Source: Pseudomonas wuhanensis (GTDB lineage Bacteria > Pseudomonadota > Gammaproteobacteria > Pseudomonadales > Pseudomonadaceae). Taken from it: a stretch of DNA of 64,000 nt. Location of the stretch: positions 6,262,001 through 6,326,000 of the forward strand of contig NZ_CP117430.1 in the NCBI RefSeq assembly GCF_030687395.1, given 5' to 3'. The translations under genes and the position numbers were made by a program. Below are positions 25,405 through 34,151 of this stretch, piece by piece (position 1 is the stretch's first letter; every line of letters begins with the position of its first letter). The notes beneath the pieces were generated by a model. The model had not been told where the DNA came from and made no database searches. It saw only the letters and a list, made by a program, of their open reading frames with translations.

Positions 25405-25506
25405 GATCGTTCCCACGCTCTGCGTGGGAATGCAGCCCGTGACGCTCCGCGTCACTGGACGCAGAGCGTCCCTAGAGGCATTCCCACGCAGAGCATGGGA
25501 ACGATC
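25405..25506. repeat. Palindromic repeat, family A, copy 2
   Basis: A 102-bp element with inverted GATCGTTCCC ends and an internal GACGC inverted pair. It fills the whole gap between two convergent genes; the cysQ stop codon abuts it. Confidence 0.9.
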
Positions 25507-26340
25507 TTAGTTGCGAGCCAAAGCCAACAACTTTTCCCGCCACGCAGCCTTAGCCGGCAGCGCCAAAAAGAATTCATTCAACAACGACACCCGCGCCGGA
25601 TAACAGAACGGTTCACCATTCAAATCCAGCACCTCCCCCCCCGCGCCTTCCAACACACCTTGCGCAGCCGCCGTGTCCCACTGCGAAGTCGGCGCCAACC
25701 GCGGATAACAATCCGCCGCCCCTTCCGCCAGCAGGCAAAATTTCAACGAACTGCCAATATTGGCCAGTTGCAGCTCGCCCAGACTGTCGCTCAACCCCGC
25801 GAGCAACCGCTCCTGCTCAGGGCTTGAATGCCGACGACTGGCGACCACCGTGAAGGCTTCGCCCGCAGCCGGAACTTCGCGAACCTGAATCGGCAACGGC
25901 TCGGCACCTTTATCGCCACGCCAGGCACCCATTCCGGCACCGCCGACATAAAAGCGCCCGTTGGTCGGCATCGACACCACGCCGAACACCACACGCCCCT
26001 GCTCAATCAACGCAATGTTGACGGTGAACTCTTCGCTGCCGGAGATGAACTCCTTGGTCCCGTCCAACGGATCGACCAGCCACCAGCGCTGCCAGCCGGC
26101 GCGCACGCTCTGGGGGATATTGGCGTCCTCTTCGGACAGCACCGGAATGCTCGGATCCAGCGCCGTCAGTCCAGCCAGAATCACATGATGAGCGGCCATG
26201 TCGGCGGCTGTAACCGGGGAATCATCGGACTTTGCAGTCACGGCAACATTGACGCGCCAGAACGGCAGGATCGCTTCGCCAGCCTTCAAAGCCAGTTCAA
26301 CGACCGGCGCCATCAACGGATGGGGAAAATTCAAGTTCAC
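25507..26340 (-). CDS. cysQ: 3'(2'),5'-bisphosphate nucleotidase
   Basis: A 277-residue enzyme of the inositol-monophosphatase fold that removes the 3'-phosphate from PAP/PAPS and so supports sulfur assimilation. Metal-binding motifs are visible: SEEDA at residues 69-73 and VDPLDGTKEF from residue 89, plus the C-terminal WDTAAAQGVLEGAGG. It overlaps nudE by 4 bp, so both are in one leftward operon. This is the conserved Pseudomonas nudE-cysQ order, with yrfG divergent. Confidence 0.95.
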   Translation of the reverse strand: MNLNFPHPLMAPVVELALKAGEAILPFWRVNVAVTAKSDDSPVTAADMAAHHVILAGLTALDPSIPVLSEEDANIPQSVRAGWQRWWLVDPLDGTKEFISGSEEFTVNIALIEQGRVVFGVVSMPTNGRFYVGGAGMGAWRGDKGAEPLPIQVREVPAAGEAFTVVASRRHSSPEQERLLAGLSDSLGELQLANIGSSLKFCLLAEGAADCYPRLAPTSQWDTAAAQGVLEGAGGEVLDLNGEPFCYPARVSLLNEFFLALPAKAAWREKLLALARN

Positions 26341-26903
26341 GGCAAAAACACCCCACGTTGAGTCAGTAAGTCACGGGCCAGATACAGCGCCGCCAAGGCA
26401 CGGCCCTCGGTGAATCGCGGGTTTTGCGCCAAAGACGACAATTCACGCAGGCTGATCTTTTCCACCCCCATCGGCTCGGGCTCATCACCTTCCAGGCGTT
26501 CTTCGTACAGGTCGGTGGCCAGCACCACCTGGATCCTCTGGCTCATGTAGCCCGGTGACAACGACAACTCGGTCAGATGTTCAAGCTGCCGCGCGCCATA
26601 CCCAGCCTCTTCCATGAGCTCCCGCTCGGCCGCTGCCAACACATCTTCGCCCGGTTCGATCAAGCCTTTGGGCAGGGACAATTCGTATGCATCGGTGCCG
26701 CCGCAGTACTCCTCCACCAATACCGCGTGCTCCGCGTCGAGCATCGCCACAATCATCACTGCGCCATGGCCGGTGCCTTTGCTGACCAGACGCTCGTAAG
26801 TGCGCTCCACGCCATTGGAAAAGCGCAACTTCAGCTCTTCGACACAGAACAAACGGCTGGTGGCGACGATCTCGCGAGCGAGTACGGTGGGTTTCTGGCG
26901 CAT
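26337..26903 (-). CDS. nudE: ADP compounds hydrolase (Nudix)
   Basis: A 188-residue Nudix hydrolase with the Nudix box spanning GLIEPGEDVLAAAERELMEE and completed by AGYGA. The FSNGVERTYERL and GTDAYELSLPKG regions are typical of NudE. The enzyme cleaves ADP-ribose, NADH and Ap3A-like dinucleotides to nucleoside monophosphates. It is first in the nudE-cysQ operon, divergent from yrfG across a palindromic gap. Confidence 0.93.
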   Translation of the reverse strand: MRQKPTVLAREIVATSRLFCVEELKLRFSNGVERTYERLVSKGTGHGAVMIVAMLDAEHAVLVEEYCGGTDAYELSLPKGLIEPGEDVLAAAERELMEEAGYGARQLEHLTELSLSPGYMSQRIQVVLATDLYEERLEGDEPEPMGVEKISLRELSSLAQNPRFTEGRALAALYLARDLLTQRGVFLP

Positions 26904-26943
26904 AGATGGCTCCTTGGCGTAAGCGGGTTACTATACAGGCTGT

Positions 26944-27067
26944 TTGAAAGCTGCTGCGCTCGAGATTGCTGCGTCAAAAACAGGCTCGGACGGGTCATTT
27001 ACAACTCGTAAACTCCCCGTCCTCGCCTGTTTTTTCCTTGCACTCCCTTCGCTCGCGACGCTTTCAA
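26944..27067. repeat. 124-bp imperfect inverted repeat with terminator-like core
   Basis: The ends TTGAAAGC / GCTTTCAA are exact inverses. The core stem AAAAACAGGC (26976-26985) with GCCTGTTTTT (27025-27034), then GGACGGG with CCCGTCC, then TTTAC with GTAAA, closes a small AACTC loop. A T-run follows the core on the plus strand, so the element looks like an intrinsic terminator although no plus-strand gene precedes it. It occupies most of the nudE-yrfG divergent gap and must affect the yrfG leader. Confidence 0.8.
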
Positions 27068-27136
27068 CCCAGCCTTTACCCGGCCTATCCTGATTGTTTA
27101 TCCCGGATATCTTTTTTACCGCTGGAGAAGTTTTTT

Positions 27137-27799
27137 ATGTCCCTGCTGCCCTGGCGCGACATCGATACCGTTTTGCTGGATATGGACGGCACGCTGCTGG
27201 ACCTGCACTACGACAATCATTTCTGGATGGAACACCTGCCCCAGCGTTATGCCGATCTGCACGGGGTGAGCCGGGCCATGGCGGAGCTGGAGTTACAGCC
27301 GCTGTTCGAACGCAATGCCGGTCAGTTGCAGTGGTACTGCCTGGACTTCTGGAGCGCCGAGCTGAAGCTGTCGGTGCGTGAGCTGAAACTGGAAACCGCG
27401 CATCTGATCGCCCTGCGTCCGGATGCGGACACTTTTCTGGCGGCGATCAAACGGGCCGGCAAACGCGTAGTACTGATCACCAACGCCCACCGCGACTCGC
27501 TGTCATTGAAGCTGGAGCGAATTGAACTGGCGCCGTATTTCGAGCGCTTGATCAGCTCTCACGATTACGGGTTCCCCAAGGAAAACCCGCAGTTCTGGGA
27601 TGCCTTGCAGGCCGACATCGGCTTCGACCCGACGCGCAGTCTGTTTATCGATGACACCTTGCCGATCCTGCGCAGTGCACGCAATTTTGGCGTGGCGCAT
27701 CTGCTGGCCGTGAGCGAGCCGGACAGTCGCAAAGGGCCGAAGGACACGGCCGAGTTTGCAGCGGTGGGGGATTATCGGGAGTTGATTGCCGGGCTTTAG
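27137..27799 (+). CDS. yrfG: GMP/IMP 5'-nucleotidase YrfG (HAD family)
   Basis: A 220-residue haloacid-dehalogenase phosphatase. Motif I is LLDMDGTLLDLHYDNHFW with the nucleophile Asp, motif II is VLITNAH, and later KENPQFW and FIDDTLPIL supply the Lys and the acidic pair. The E. coli homologue dephosphorylates GMP and IMP. The ATG at 27137 has GGAG upstream; the long open frame before it runs through the palindromic element and is not coding. The position opposite nudE-cysQ is the standard Pseudomonas arrangement. Confidence 0.93.
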   Translation: MSLLPWRDIDTVLLDMDGTLLDLHYDNHFWMEHLPQRYADLHGVSRAMAELELQPLFERNAGQLQWYCLDFWSAELKLSVRELKLETAHLIALRPDADTFLAAIKRAGKRVVLITNAHRDSLSLKLERIELAPYFERLISSHDYGFPKENPQFWDALQADIGFDPTRSLFIDDTLPILRSARNFGVAHLLAVSEPDSRKGPKDTAEFAAVGDYRELIAGL

Positions 27800-27811
27800 A
27801 CCGAGTTGCCT

Positions 27812-27907
27812 GCATCGCGGGCAAGCCACGCTCCCACAGGTTTTGTGTTGTTCGCGTAGTGTGCATACGACGCAAAACCTGTGGGAGCGTGGCTTGCCCG
27901 CGATGGC
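27812..27907. repeat. REPIN (REP doublet), copy 1
   Basis: Two REP units in inverted orientation (GCGGGCAAGCCACGCTCCCAC and its complement) are separated by about 30 bp. They lie between the converging yrfG and kbp genes. Together they form a near-perfect long hairpin. Confidence 0.9.
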
Positions 27908-27926
27908 CATCACACGAACTCAAGTC

Positions 27927-28367
27927 TTACTCAGGAATCCGCAACACCTGCCCCGGATAGATCTTGTCCGGGTGCGAAAGCATGGGTTTGTTGGCCTCGA
28001 AGATTTTGTTGTACTTGTTCGCGTCGCCGTATTCCGCCTTGGAAATCGCGCTGAGGGTGTCGCCCTTTTTCACCGTAACGAAACGAGCGGCCTTCGTCAC
28101 CGGCCCGGTCACGGTGATCCGGTCATCAACACTGCCGACACCGGCAATATTGCCCACGGCCAACAGAATCTTTTCCTTCTCTTCCTGACTCGCCACTTCA
28201 CCGGTGATGATGACTTTGTCGCCCTCGATGGTCGCCTGAACATTCGGATTACCCAGGCCGACCTTGCTGATGTGTTCCTTCAACTGCTCGCTGGCATTCG
28301 CATTGCCAGGTGTCAGCAGATCGATAAGTTTTTCGCCTGCTTCTTTCACAAAGCTAAAAATACTCAT
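27927..28367 (-). CDS. kbp: BON and LysM domain protein, Kbp/YgaU family
   Basis: A 146-residue protein. A short N-terminal helix ([17 protein letters not shown]) is followed by a BON domain (about 25-95) and a C-terminal LysM domain (about 97-145) ending [20 protein letters not shown]. It is closely like E. coli Kbp (YgaU), a cytoplasmic potassium-binding protein of the osmotic stress response. There is no signal peptide. The start is the ATG at 28367; the upstream extension is not conserved-looking and would overlap the promoter of the divergent LysR gene. Confidence 0.92.
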   Translation of the reverse strand: MSIFSFVKEAGEKLIDLLTPGNANASEQLKEHISKVGLGNPNVQATIEGDKVIITGEVASQEEKEKILLAVGNIAGVGSVDDRITVTGPVTKAARFVTVKKGDTLSAISKAEYGDANKYNKIFEANKPMLSHPDKIYPGQVLRIPE

Positions 28368-28504
28368 GATGCACGCTCCTTGGGATTTAGATTCCAGACG
28401 CCAAAGACTAGACCAGCCAAGCGAAGCCCGGCTCCCAGCCGACCAATGACCCAACCCCGCGCAGGCGGTAGAATCGCGAACCTTGCCCGCGCCCTGGAGC
28501 GAAG

Positions 28505-29392
28505 ATGGACATCAAGCAGCTCAAATTCCTCATCGCTCTCGACGAAACCCGGCATTTCGGCCAGGCCGCCGCGCGTTGCCACATCACCCAACCGACCCTG
28601 TCCATGCGCCTGCGCAGCCTCGAAGAAGAGCTCGACCTGCCGCTGGTCAACCGCGGCCAGCGCTTCGAAGGCTTCACCGCGCCGGGCGAACGCGTGCTGG
28701 CGTGGGCGCGTACGGTGCTGGCGGCCTACGACGGTTTGCAGGCCGAAGCGGCAGCCTGTCGCGGCAACCTCGTGGGTACGTTGCGTCTGGGCGTGGTGCC
28801 GCTGTCGAGTTTCGATCCCGTGCCGTTGATGCAACGTTTGCACGCTGAACACCCGAACCTGCGCTTCGAACTCTCGGCCCTGAGTTCCGAACAGATCCTC
28901 GAACAACTGGCGAACAACCGTCTCGACCTCGGCGTGTCGTACCTGGAGCGTCTGGACGGTGAGCGTTTCGACTCCCTGGCCTTCAGCGAAACCCGCATGG
29001 GATTGCTTTACGACCAGCGTTTCTTCAGTTTCGGCGAGGCGCCGTTAAGCTGGGAATCGTTGATTGAATTGCCGCTAGGCATGCTCACCAGCGGCATGCA
29101 TTTTCGCCAGTCCATCGACCATAACTTCCACAGCCGTGGCCTGACCCCACAGCCGTTGCTGCAAACCGATGCGGTCCATCAATTGTTACAAGCGGTACAC
29201 GGTGGACTGTGTTGCGCAGTGATGCCCCTGGACAGTGGCCTCGAAAACCTCACCGATCACTTGCGTCTGCAACCCATAGAAAGCGCCCGGACCCTCGCCC
29301 GGCTGGGGCTGATCATGCGGCGCAGCGCTCCACGTTCGGCGCTCGCAGAAGCTTGTTTCGCGATCTATCAGCAATCACTGACAGACTCTTGA
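28505..29392 (+). CDS. LysR-family regulator next to fdhD
   Basis: A 295-residue LysR-type regulator. The N-terminal helix-turn-helix covers residues 1-60 ([20 protein letters not shown]), followed by an effector domain ([13 protein letters not shown] onwards). Its sequence style, with [21 protein letters not shown], is OxyR-like in the HTH. However, the redox Cys pair of OxyR is not apparent. It lies 94 bp upstream of fdhD in the same direction and probably controls the fdhD-molybdoenzyme operon. The effector is unknown. Confidence 0.88.
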   Translation: MDIKQLKFLIALDETRHFGQAAARCHITQPTLSMRLRSLEEELDLPLVNRGQRFEGFTAPGERVLAWARTVLAAYDGLQAEAAACRGNLVGTLRLGVVPLSSFDPVPLMQRLHAEHPNLRFELSALSSEQILEQLANNRLDLGVSYLERLDGERFDSLAFSETRMGLLYDQRFFSFGEAPLSWESLIELPLGMLTSGMHFRQSIDHNFHSRGLTPQPLLQTDAVHQLLQAVHGGLCCAVMPLDSGLENLTDHLRLQPIESARTLARLGLIMRRSAPRSALAEACFAIYQQSLTDS

Positions 29393-29486
29393 TCGACCCC
29401 ATCTATCGGCAGATCAGTAATAGCAATTAGACGCGACAAGTTGACACGCCTAGGCTTAAAGCTGACCAAACCGTCGGTGATGCCTA

Positions 29487-30326
29487 ATGAACGCCAAGCG
29501 CCCTGCCCGCGCGGCGCCTGCTGTTGAAACGCCCGCGACCGCCGCAAGCCAGACATACAGTTACTGCAACCTTGAATACACCGAATCGGCCAGCACCGCG
29601 CTGGCCGAGGAAGTCGCGTTGGCGATCGCCTATAACGGCATCAGCCAGGCGGTCATGTTGGTGACGCCAACGGACCTTGAAGACTTCATCGTCGGCTTCA
29701 GCCTCGGCAGCGGCATCATCGAAGACGCTTGCGATATCTACGACCTGCAACTGAGTGGCACAGGTTCGGCGCAATACGCGCAAGTGACTATCGCCAATCG
29801 CGCCTTCTGGAACCTCAAGCAGCAGCGTCGGCAACTGGCTGGCACCAGTGGCTGCGGGCTTTGTGGCGTGGAAGCGGTGGAGCAAGCGCTGCCCGACCTC
29901 AAAGTATTGCCCGGCGCCCCGCTGCCCCCGGCCGAATGGCTGGACGGCCTGCGCCAGCGCATCGGCGAATTCCAGCCACTGGGCCAGCATTGCGGCGCGG
30001 TGCATGCGGCGGTGTTCATGAACGGCAACGGCGAATTGCTGTTGGGCCGCGAAGACATCGGCCGGCACAACGCCCTCGACAAGCTGATCGGCGGGTTGAT
30101 CCGCCAGAAGATCCCGACCACTGGCGGCCTGGCGATTGTCACCAGCCGTTGCAGCCTTGAATTGATCCAGAAAGTTTTACGCGCCGGCATCCAGACCCTG
30201 GTCAGCCTGTCGTCGCCCACGGGCCTTGCCGTGCAATGGGCCCGTCGACACAACCTCAATCTCATCCACCTGCCGCAGAAAAGTGCACCGCGGGTCTACA
30301 GCCCAGCGTTGGAGAATCAAGCGTGA
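29487..30326 (+). CDS. fdhD: Formate dehydrogenase accessory sulfurtransferase FdhD
   Basis: A 279-residue FdhD protein. The sulfur-relay Cys pair is at C123 and C126 in SGCGLCGVEAVEQAL. The conserved LLGREDIGRHNALDKLIG and VTSRCSLELIQK regions follow. FdhD passes sulfur from a cysteine desulfurase to the molybdenum bis-MGD cofactor of formate-dehydrogenase-type enzymes. Its stop overlaps the GTG start of the next gene by 3 bp, so the chaperone and its probable client are translationally coupled. A short N-terminal Ala/Pro-rich tail is not conserved-looking. Confidence 0.95.
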   Translation: MNAKRPARAAPAVETPATAASQTYSYCNLEYTESASTALAEEVALAIAYNGISQAVMLVTPTDLEDFIVGFSLGSGIIEDACDIYDLQLSGTGSAQYAQVTIANRAFWNLKQQRRQLAGTSGCGLCGVEAVEQALPDLKVLPGAPLPPAEWLDGLRQRIGEFQPLGQHCGAVHAAVFMNGNGELLLGREDIGRHNALDKLIGGLIRQKIPTTGGLAIVTSRCSLELIQKVLRAGIQTLVSLSSPTGLAVQWARRHNLNLIHLPQKSAPRVYSPALENQA

Positions 30327-32671
30327 GTCAACACCGTCAAGCCGACCAGAAACCCATCCCGCGCTACAAGCCCTACAAAGGCCCAGCCGGTGGCTGGGGC
30401 GCGCTGATCAGCGTCGCCCAAGCCTGGTTGACCAGCGATAACGCGCTGAAAAACCTCCGCATAATGCTCAAGACCAACCAGAACGGCGGCTTCGACTGCC
30501 CAGGTTGCGCTTGGGGCGATTCTCCGGAAAAGGGCATGGTGATGTTCTGCGAGAACGGCGCCAAAGCGGTGAATTGGGAAGCGACCAAACGCCGTGTCGA
30601 CGGTGCGTTCTTCGCCAAACACAGCGTCAGCTCGCTGCTGGAGCAGAGCGACTACTGGCTCGAGTATCAAGGCCGCTTGACCGAGCCGATGAGCTACGAC
30701 GCCGAGACGGATCGCTACAAACCCATCAGCTGGGAAGACGCCTTCTCGCTGATCGGTAAACATTTGCAGGGCCTGTCGAGCCCGGATCAAGCCGAGTTCT
30801 ATACCTCGGGTCGCGCCAGCAACGAAGCGGCGTACCTCTATCAGCTGTTCGTGCGCGCCTACGGCACCAACAATTTCCCCGACTGCTCGAACATGTGCCA
30901 CGAGGCCAGCGGTGTGGCTCTGGCGCAAAGTGTCGGCGTTGGCAAAGGCACCGTGACCTTCGATGATTTCGAACACGCCGATGCGATTTTCGTCTGGGGC
31001 CAGAACCCCGGCACCAACCACCCGCGGATGCTCGAACCTCTGCGCGAAGCAGTGAAACGCGGCGCTCAGGTAGTGTGCGTCAACCCGCTGAAAGAACGCG
31101 GCCTGGAACGCTTCCAACATCCGCAGCACCCGCTGGAAATGCTCACCAACGGCGACAAGCCGACCAACACCGCGTACTTTCGCCCGGCACTGGGCGGCGA
31201 CATGGCAGTGCTGCGCGGCATGGCGAAATTCCTGCTGCAATGGGAACGCGATGCGCAGAAGGCTGGCGCCCCGGCGGTGTTCGATCACGATTTCCTCAAT
31301 GAACATGCGGTCAACGTGCTGGAATACATGGGCGTCATCGACGACACCCCATGGGAGCAGATCGTCGAGCAATCCGGCCTGACGCTGGTGGAAATCGAGC
31401 AAGCGGCGCGCATGTACGCCAAAGGCAAGAACGTGATCATGTGCTGGGCCATGGGCATCACCCAGCATCGTCATTCGGTGCCAACCATCCAGGAAATCGC
31501 CAACCTGATGCTGTTGCGCGGCAACATCGGTCGGCCGGGTGCCGGTCTGTGCCCGGTGCGTGGTCACAGCAATGTGCAGGGCGACCGGACGATGGGCATC
31601 AACGAGCGTCCGCCGGTGGCGTTCCTCGATTCTCTGGAGCGCCGCTTCCAATTCAAAGTGCCGCGTGAAAACGGCCACAACGTGGTCGAGGCGATTCACG
31701 CCATGGCCGACAGCCGCTCAAAAGTCTTCATTGGCCTGGGCGGCAACTTCGCCCAAGCCACCCCGGACAGCCCACGGACCTTCCAGGCCTTGAGCAACTG
31801 CGACCTGACCGTGCAGATCAGCACCAAACTTAACCGCAGCCATTTGGCCCATGGTAAAAACGCGTTGATCCTGCCGTGCCTGGGACGTACCGACATCGAT
31901 ATCCAGACCGAAGGCGCTCAAGCGGTAACCGTGGAGGACTCGTTCAGCATGGTCCATGCCTCCAACGGTCAACTGCAGCCGCTGTCGAACCAAATGCGCT
32001 CGGAGCCTGCAATCATCGCCGGCATCGCCGCCGCGACCCTGGGCAACAAACCGGTGGATTGGAACTGGCTGGTGGCCGATTACAGCCGCATCCGCGACCT
32101 GATCGCCGACACCATCCCGGGTTTCCGGGACTTCAACGAGAAAATCCAGAACCCAGGTGGTTTCTACCTGGGCAACAGCGCCGGCGCACGTCGCTGGAAT
32201 ACCCCGTCGGGGCGGGCCAATTTCCGTCCGAACATTCTGCCCAAAGACCTGGTGCACGAACGCACCCGCGCCACCGGCGTGCTGCCAGACCTGATCATGC
32301 AGTCGATGCGCTCCCACGATCAGTACAACACCACGATTTATGGTCTTGATGACCGTTATCGCGGGGTGAAAGGTCAGCGGGATGTATTGTTCGTCAATGA
32401 GGCCGACATCCTTCGCCTGGGGTTCAAACCGGGGCAGAAGGCTGACATCGTTTCGATCTGGGATGATGGCCGTCAGCGCCGGGTGAAAGGCTTCACGCTG
32501 CTGGCGTTTGATATTCCTGCCGGACAAGCGGCTGCTTACTATCCGGAAGTGAACCCGCTGGTACCGCTGGAAAGCACCGGGGATGGCAGCCATACGCCGA
32601 CGTCGAAGTTTGTGGCGATTCGTTTGGAAGCGGCGAGTGAGACTGGGTTGATCATGGCCAAGTCGGCTTAA
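30323..32671 (+). CDS. FdhF/YdeP-family molybdopterin oxidoreductase
   Basis: A 782-residue bis-MGD molybdoenzyme of the YdeP type. An N-terminal CxxC at C59-C62 (FDCPGCAWGD) replaces the full 4Fe-4S ligand set. Other marks are the DAFSLIGKHLQGL region, GTNNFPDCSNMCHEASG, VWGQNPGTNHPRM and the C-terminal aspartate-decarboxylase-like domain (about 650-780). The start is GTG 30323 with GGAGA upstream; the earlier in-frame ATG at 30236 lies inside fdhD. The physiological substrate of YdeP proteins is not established; E. coli YdeP is linked to acid resistance. The closest gene is its FdhD partner. Confidence 0.9.
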   Translation: MSQHRQADQKPIPRYKPYKGPAGGWGALISVAQAWLTSDNALKNLRIMLKTNQNGGFDCPGCAWGDSPEKGMVMFCENGAKAVNWEATKRRVDGAFFAKHSVSSLLEQSDYWLEYQGRLTEPMSYDAETDRYKPISWEDAFSLIGKHLQGLSSPDQAEFYTSGRASNEAAYLYQLFVRAYGTNNFPDCSNMCHEASGVALAQSVGVGKGTVTFDDFEHADAIFVWGQNPGTNHPRMLEPLREAVKRGAQVVCVNPLKERGLERFQHPQHPLEMLTNGDKPTNTAYFRPALGGDMAVLRGMAKFLLQWERDAQKAGAPAVFDHDFLNEHAVNVLEYMGVIDDTPWEQIVEQSGLTLVEIEQAARMYAKGKNVIMCWAMGITQHRHSVPTIQEIANLMLLRGNIGRPGAGLCPVRGHSNVQGDRTMGINERPPVAFLDSLERRFQFKVPRENGHNVVEAIHAMADSRSKVFIGLGGNFAQATPDSPRTFQALSNCDLTVQISTKLNRSHLAHGKNALILPCLGRTDIDIQTEGAQAVTVEDSFSMVHASNGQLQPLSNQMRSEPAIIAGIAAATLGNKPVDWNWLVADYSRIRDLIADTIPGFRDFNEKIQNPGGFYLGNSAGARRWNTPSGRANFRPNILPKDLVHERTRATGVLPDLIMQSMRSHDQYNTTIYGLDDRYRGVKGQRDVLFVNEADILRLGFKPGQKADIVSIWDDGRQRRVKGFTLLAFDIPAGQAAAYYPEVNPLVPLESTGDGSHTPTSKFVAIRLEAASETGLIMAKSA

Positions 32672-32692
32672 AGACGACAGCAGGCCCGGCCC

Positions 32693-32783
32693 CTCGCGGG
32701 CAAGCCACGCTCCCACGGAATCTGTGCCGTACGCATTTTTTGTACACGACACGAATTCTGTGGGAGCGTGGCTTGCCCGCGAA
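32693..32783. repeat. REPIN, copy 2
   Basis: Inverted REP units CGCGGGCAAGCCACGCTCCCAC and their complement, about 40 bp apart, directly downstream of the molybdoenzyme gene. Confidence 0.88.
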
Positions 32784-32844
32784 GACATTCGACTTGGCAA
32801 CACACGTATCGACACCCTTCGAACACTTTCCAATCGCCCACAAA

Positions 32845-32874
32845 AAAGGCCGTTTTTGTATAAAAACGGCCTTT
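32845..32874 (+). terminator. Intrinsic terminator downstream of the molybdoenzyme operon
   Basis: AAAGGCCGTTTTT / AAAAACGGCCTTT around a GTAT loop. It is a strong hairpin flanked by A and T stretches and may act in both directions. Confidence 0.7.
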
Positions 32875-33029
32875 GCGAAGTAGTTAAAGACCGGCGAAAA
32901 ACACTTAAGTTCCACCAAAAAAACAGTAACTTATAGAATTGTGCTCAAGTCGTGTTACTCGTCGGATTTCGATTGTCACAACCATCACACAGCCTCAGGA
33001 TCGCGCCGTCATCCCCTTGAGGTTCCTCT

Positions 33030-33518
33030 ATGAAGTTCTCCTCGATTCTCTTGTTGTCCCTTGGCCTGGTCAGTGGCTTCGCTTCTGCAGGCGGCACCAC
33101 CGAAGCGGGTGTGGGCGGCGCATTGGGCGGGGTTCTTGGCTCGGTCGTCGGTCAATCGCTAGGCGGCAATACAGGTTCAACCATTGGTGCGGCCCTGGGC
33201 GGCGCGGGTGGTAGCGCAGTCGGCGCAGACAAACGCAGCCGTGGCGAAGCTGCCATTGGTGGTGCGTTGGGCGCAGCAGGTGGTAACGTGGTCGGCCGCA
33301 GCATGGGCGGCACCACTGGCAGCCTGATCGGCTCCGCAGCAGGCGGTGGTGCCGGTGGCGCGCTGGGTAACTACATGGGCAGAGAGAGTGATCGCGACGA
33401 TGATCGTCGTTCCTATCGTCGTGGTTATGACGATGATGATCGTCGCTACTACCGTGGTCACCCGGGTCGCGGCCATGCCTACGGCCATCGCAAGCATAAA
33501 CATCGCTATCGCGACTGA
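33030..33518 (+). CDS. Exported glycine-zipper protein with charged His/Arg tail
   Basis: A 162-residue protein. A signal peptide (about 20 residues, ending GFASA) precedes three Gly-rich segments (GGALGGVLGSVVGQ, GAALGGAGGSAVG, GGALGAAGGNVVG and similar) of the glycine-zipper type. These form hairpins that insert in, or lie on, the outer membrane. The last 45 residues are rich in Asp, Arg, Tyr and His (GYDDDDRRYYRGHPGRGHAY). There is no Cys, so it is not a lipoprotein. GAGG lies upstream of the ATG. A structural or envelope-stress role is usual for the family; no specific function can be claimed. Confidence 0.85.
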   Translation: MKFSSILLLSLGLVSGFASAGGTTEAGVGGALGGVLGSVVGQSLGGNTGSTIGAALGGAGGSAVGADKRSRGEAAIGGALGAAGGNVVGRSMGGTTGSLIGSAAGGGAGGALGNYMGRESDRDDDRRSYRRGYDDDDRRYYRGHPGRGHAYGHRKHKHRYRD

Positions 33519-33548
33519 GGCTTGAATCGCCTCGTTTACCGGTAGATC

Positions 33549-33584
33549 AAAAAAAATCGCAGCCCTCGGGTTGCGATTTTTTTT
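33549..33584. terminator. Bidirectional terminator
   Basis: AAAAAATCGCA / TGCGATTTTTTTT with a GCCCTCGGGT loop lies between the convergent glycine-zipper and thioesterase genes. Both arms end in A/T runs, so it can stop transcription from either side. Confidence 0.88.
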
Positions 33585-33589
33585 GCCCT

Positions 33590-34009
33590 TCAAACCGCTA
33601 GCCGCTCCAATGCCCCACGCAACCCGGCAGGAATCGCCACCGGCTGATTCGACACCCGATCCACGAATACATGCACGAAGCGCCCCGCCGCGCAGGCCTC
33701 GTCGTCTCCAGACTTGAACACCGCGAGTTCGTATTGCACCGAGCTGTTGCCCAACTTGCCGACCCGCAGGCCGATCTCGACTCGATCCGGGAAGGCGATG
33801 GAAGCAAAGTAGTCGCAGGCCGAACTCACCACAAAACCCACCACCTCGCCGTCATGGATATCCAGACCGCCGACTTCGATCAAATAGGTGTTCACCGCCG
33901 TGTCGAAAAAACTGTAGTAGGTGACGTTGTTGACGTGACCGTAGGCGTCATTGTCGTGCCAGCGGGTGGTGATGGGCTGGAAGTGGGGGTAGTCGGTGCG
34001 TTGGGGCAT
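33590..34009 (-). CDS. Acyl-CoA thioesterase, YbgC/4HBT hotdog family
   Basis: A 139-residue hotdog thioesterase. The [20 protein letters not shown] motif holds the catalytic Asp, and the central helix and [18 protein letters not shown] strand follow. It hydrolyses acyl-CoA in the cytoplasm. It is downstream of a 3-hydroxyacyl-CoA dehydrogenase gene with a family-A repeat between, so the two may be one transcript. The specific acyl chain is unknown. Confidence 0.87.
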   Translation of the reverse strand: MPQRTDYPHFQPITTRWHDNDAYGHVNNVTYYSFFDTAVNTYLIEVGGLDIHDGEVVGFVVSSACDYFASIAFPDRVEIGLRVGKLGNSSVQYELAVFKSGDDEACAAGRFVHVFVDRVSNQPVAIPAGLRGALERLAV

Positions 34010-34026
34010 CAGAACGTTCCTTTCAT

Positions 34027-34137
34027 GATCGTTCCCACGCTCTGCGTGGGAATGCAGCCCGTGACGCTCTGCGTCACATTCAGGAGCGGACGCAGAGCGT
34101 CCATGGAGGCGTTCCCACGCAAAGCGTGGGAACGATC
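34027..34137. repeat. Palindromic repeat, family A, copy 3
   Basis: A 111-bp element with inverted GATCGTTCCCACGC ends and internal GACGCAGAGCGTC blocks, between two leftward genes of a probable operon. Confidence 0.9.
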
Positions 34138-34151
34138 AGCAACTGCGGAGT

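Noticed and set aside
30317..31699. 460-codon open frame opposite the YdeP-type gene
   Set aside because: Antisense shadow; the plus-strand gene is coupled to fdhD and has family motifs.
32845..32874. Long hairpin considered as an attachment site
   Set aside because: It is a simple GC stem with A/T flanks, best explained as a terminator; no duplicate copy in the window.
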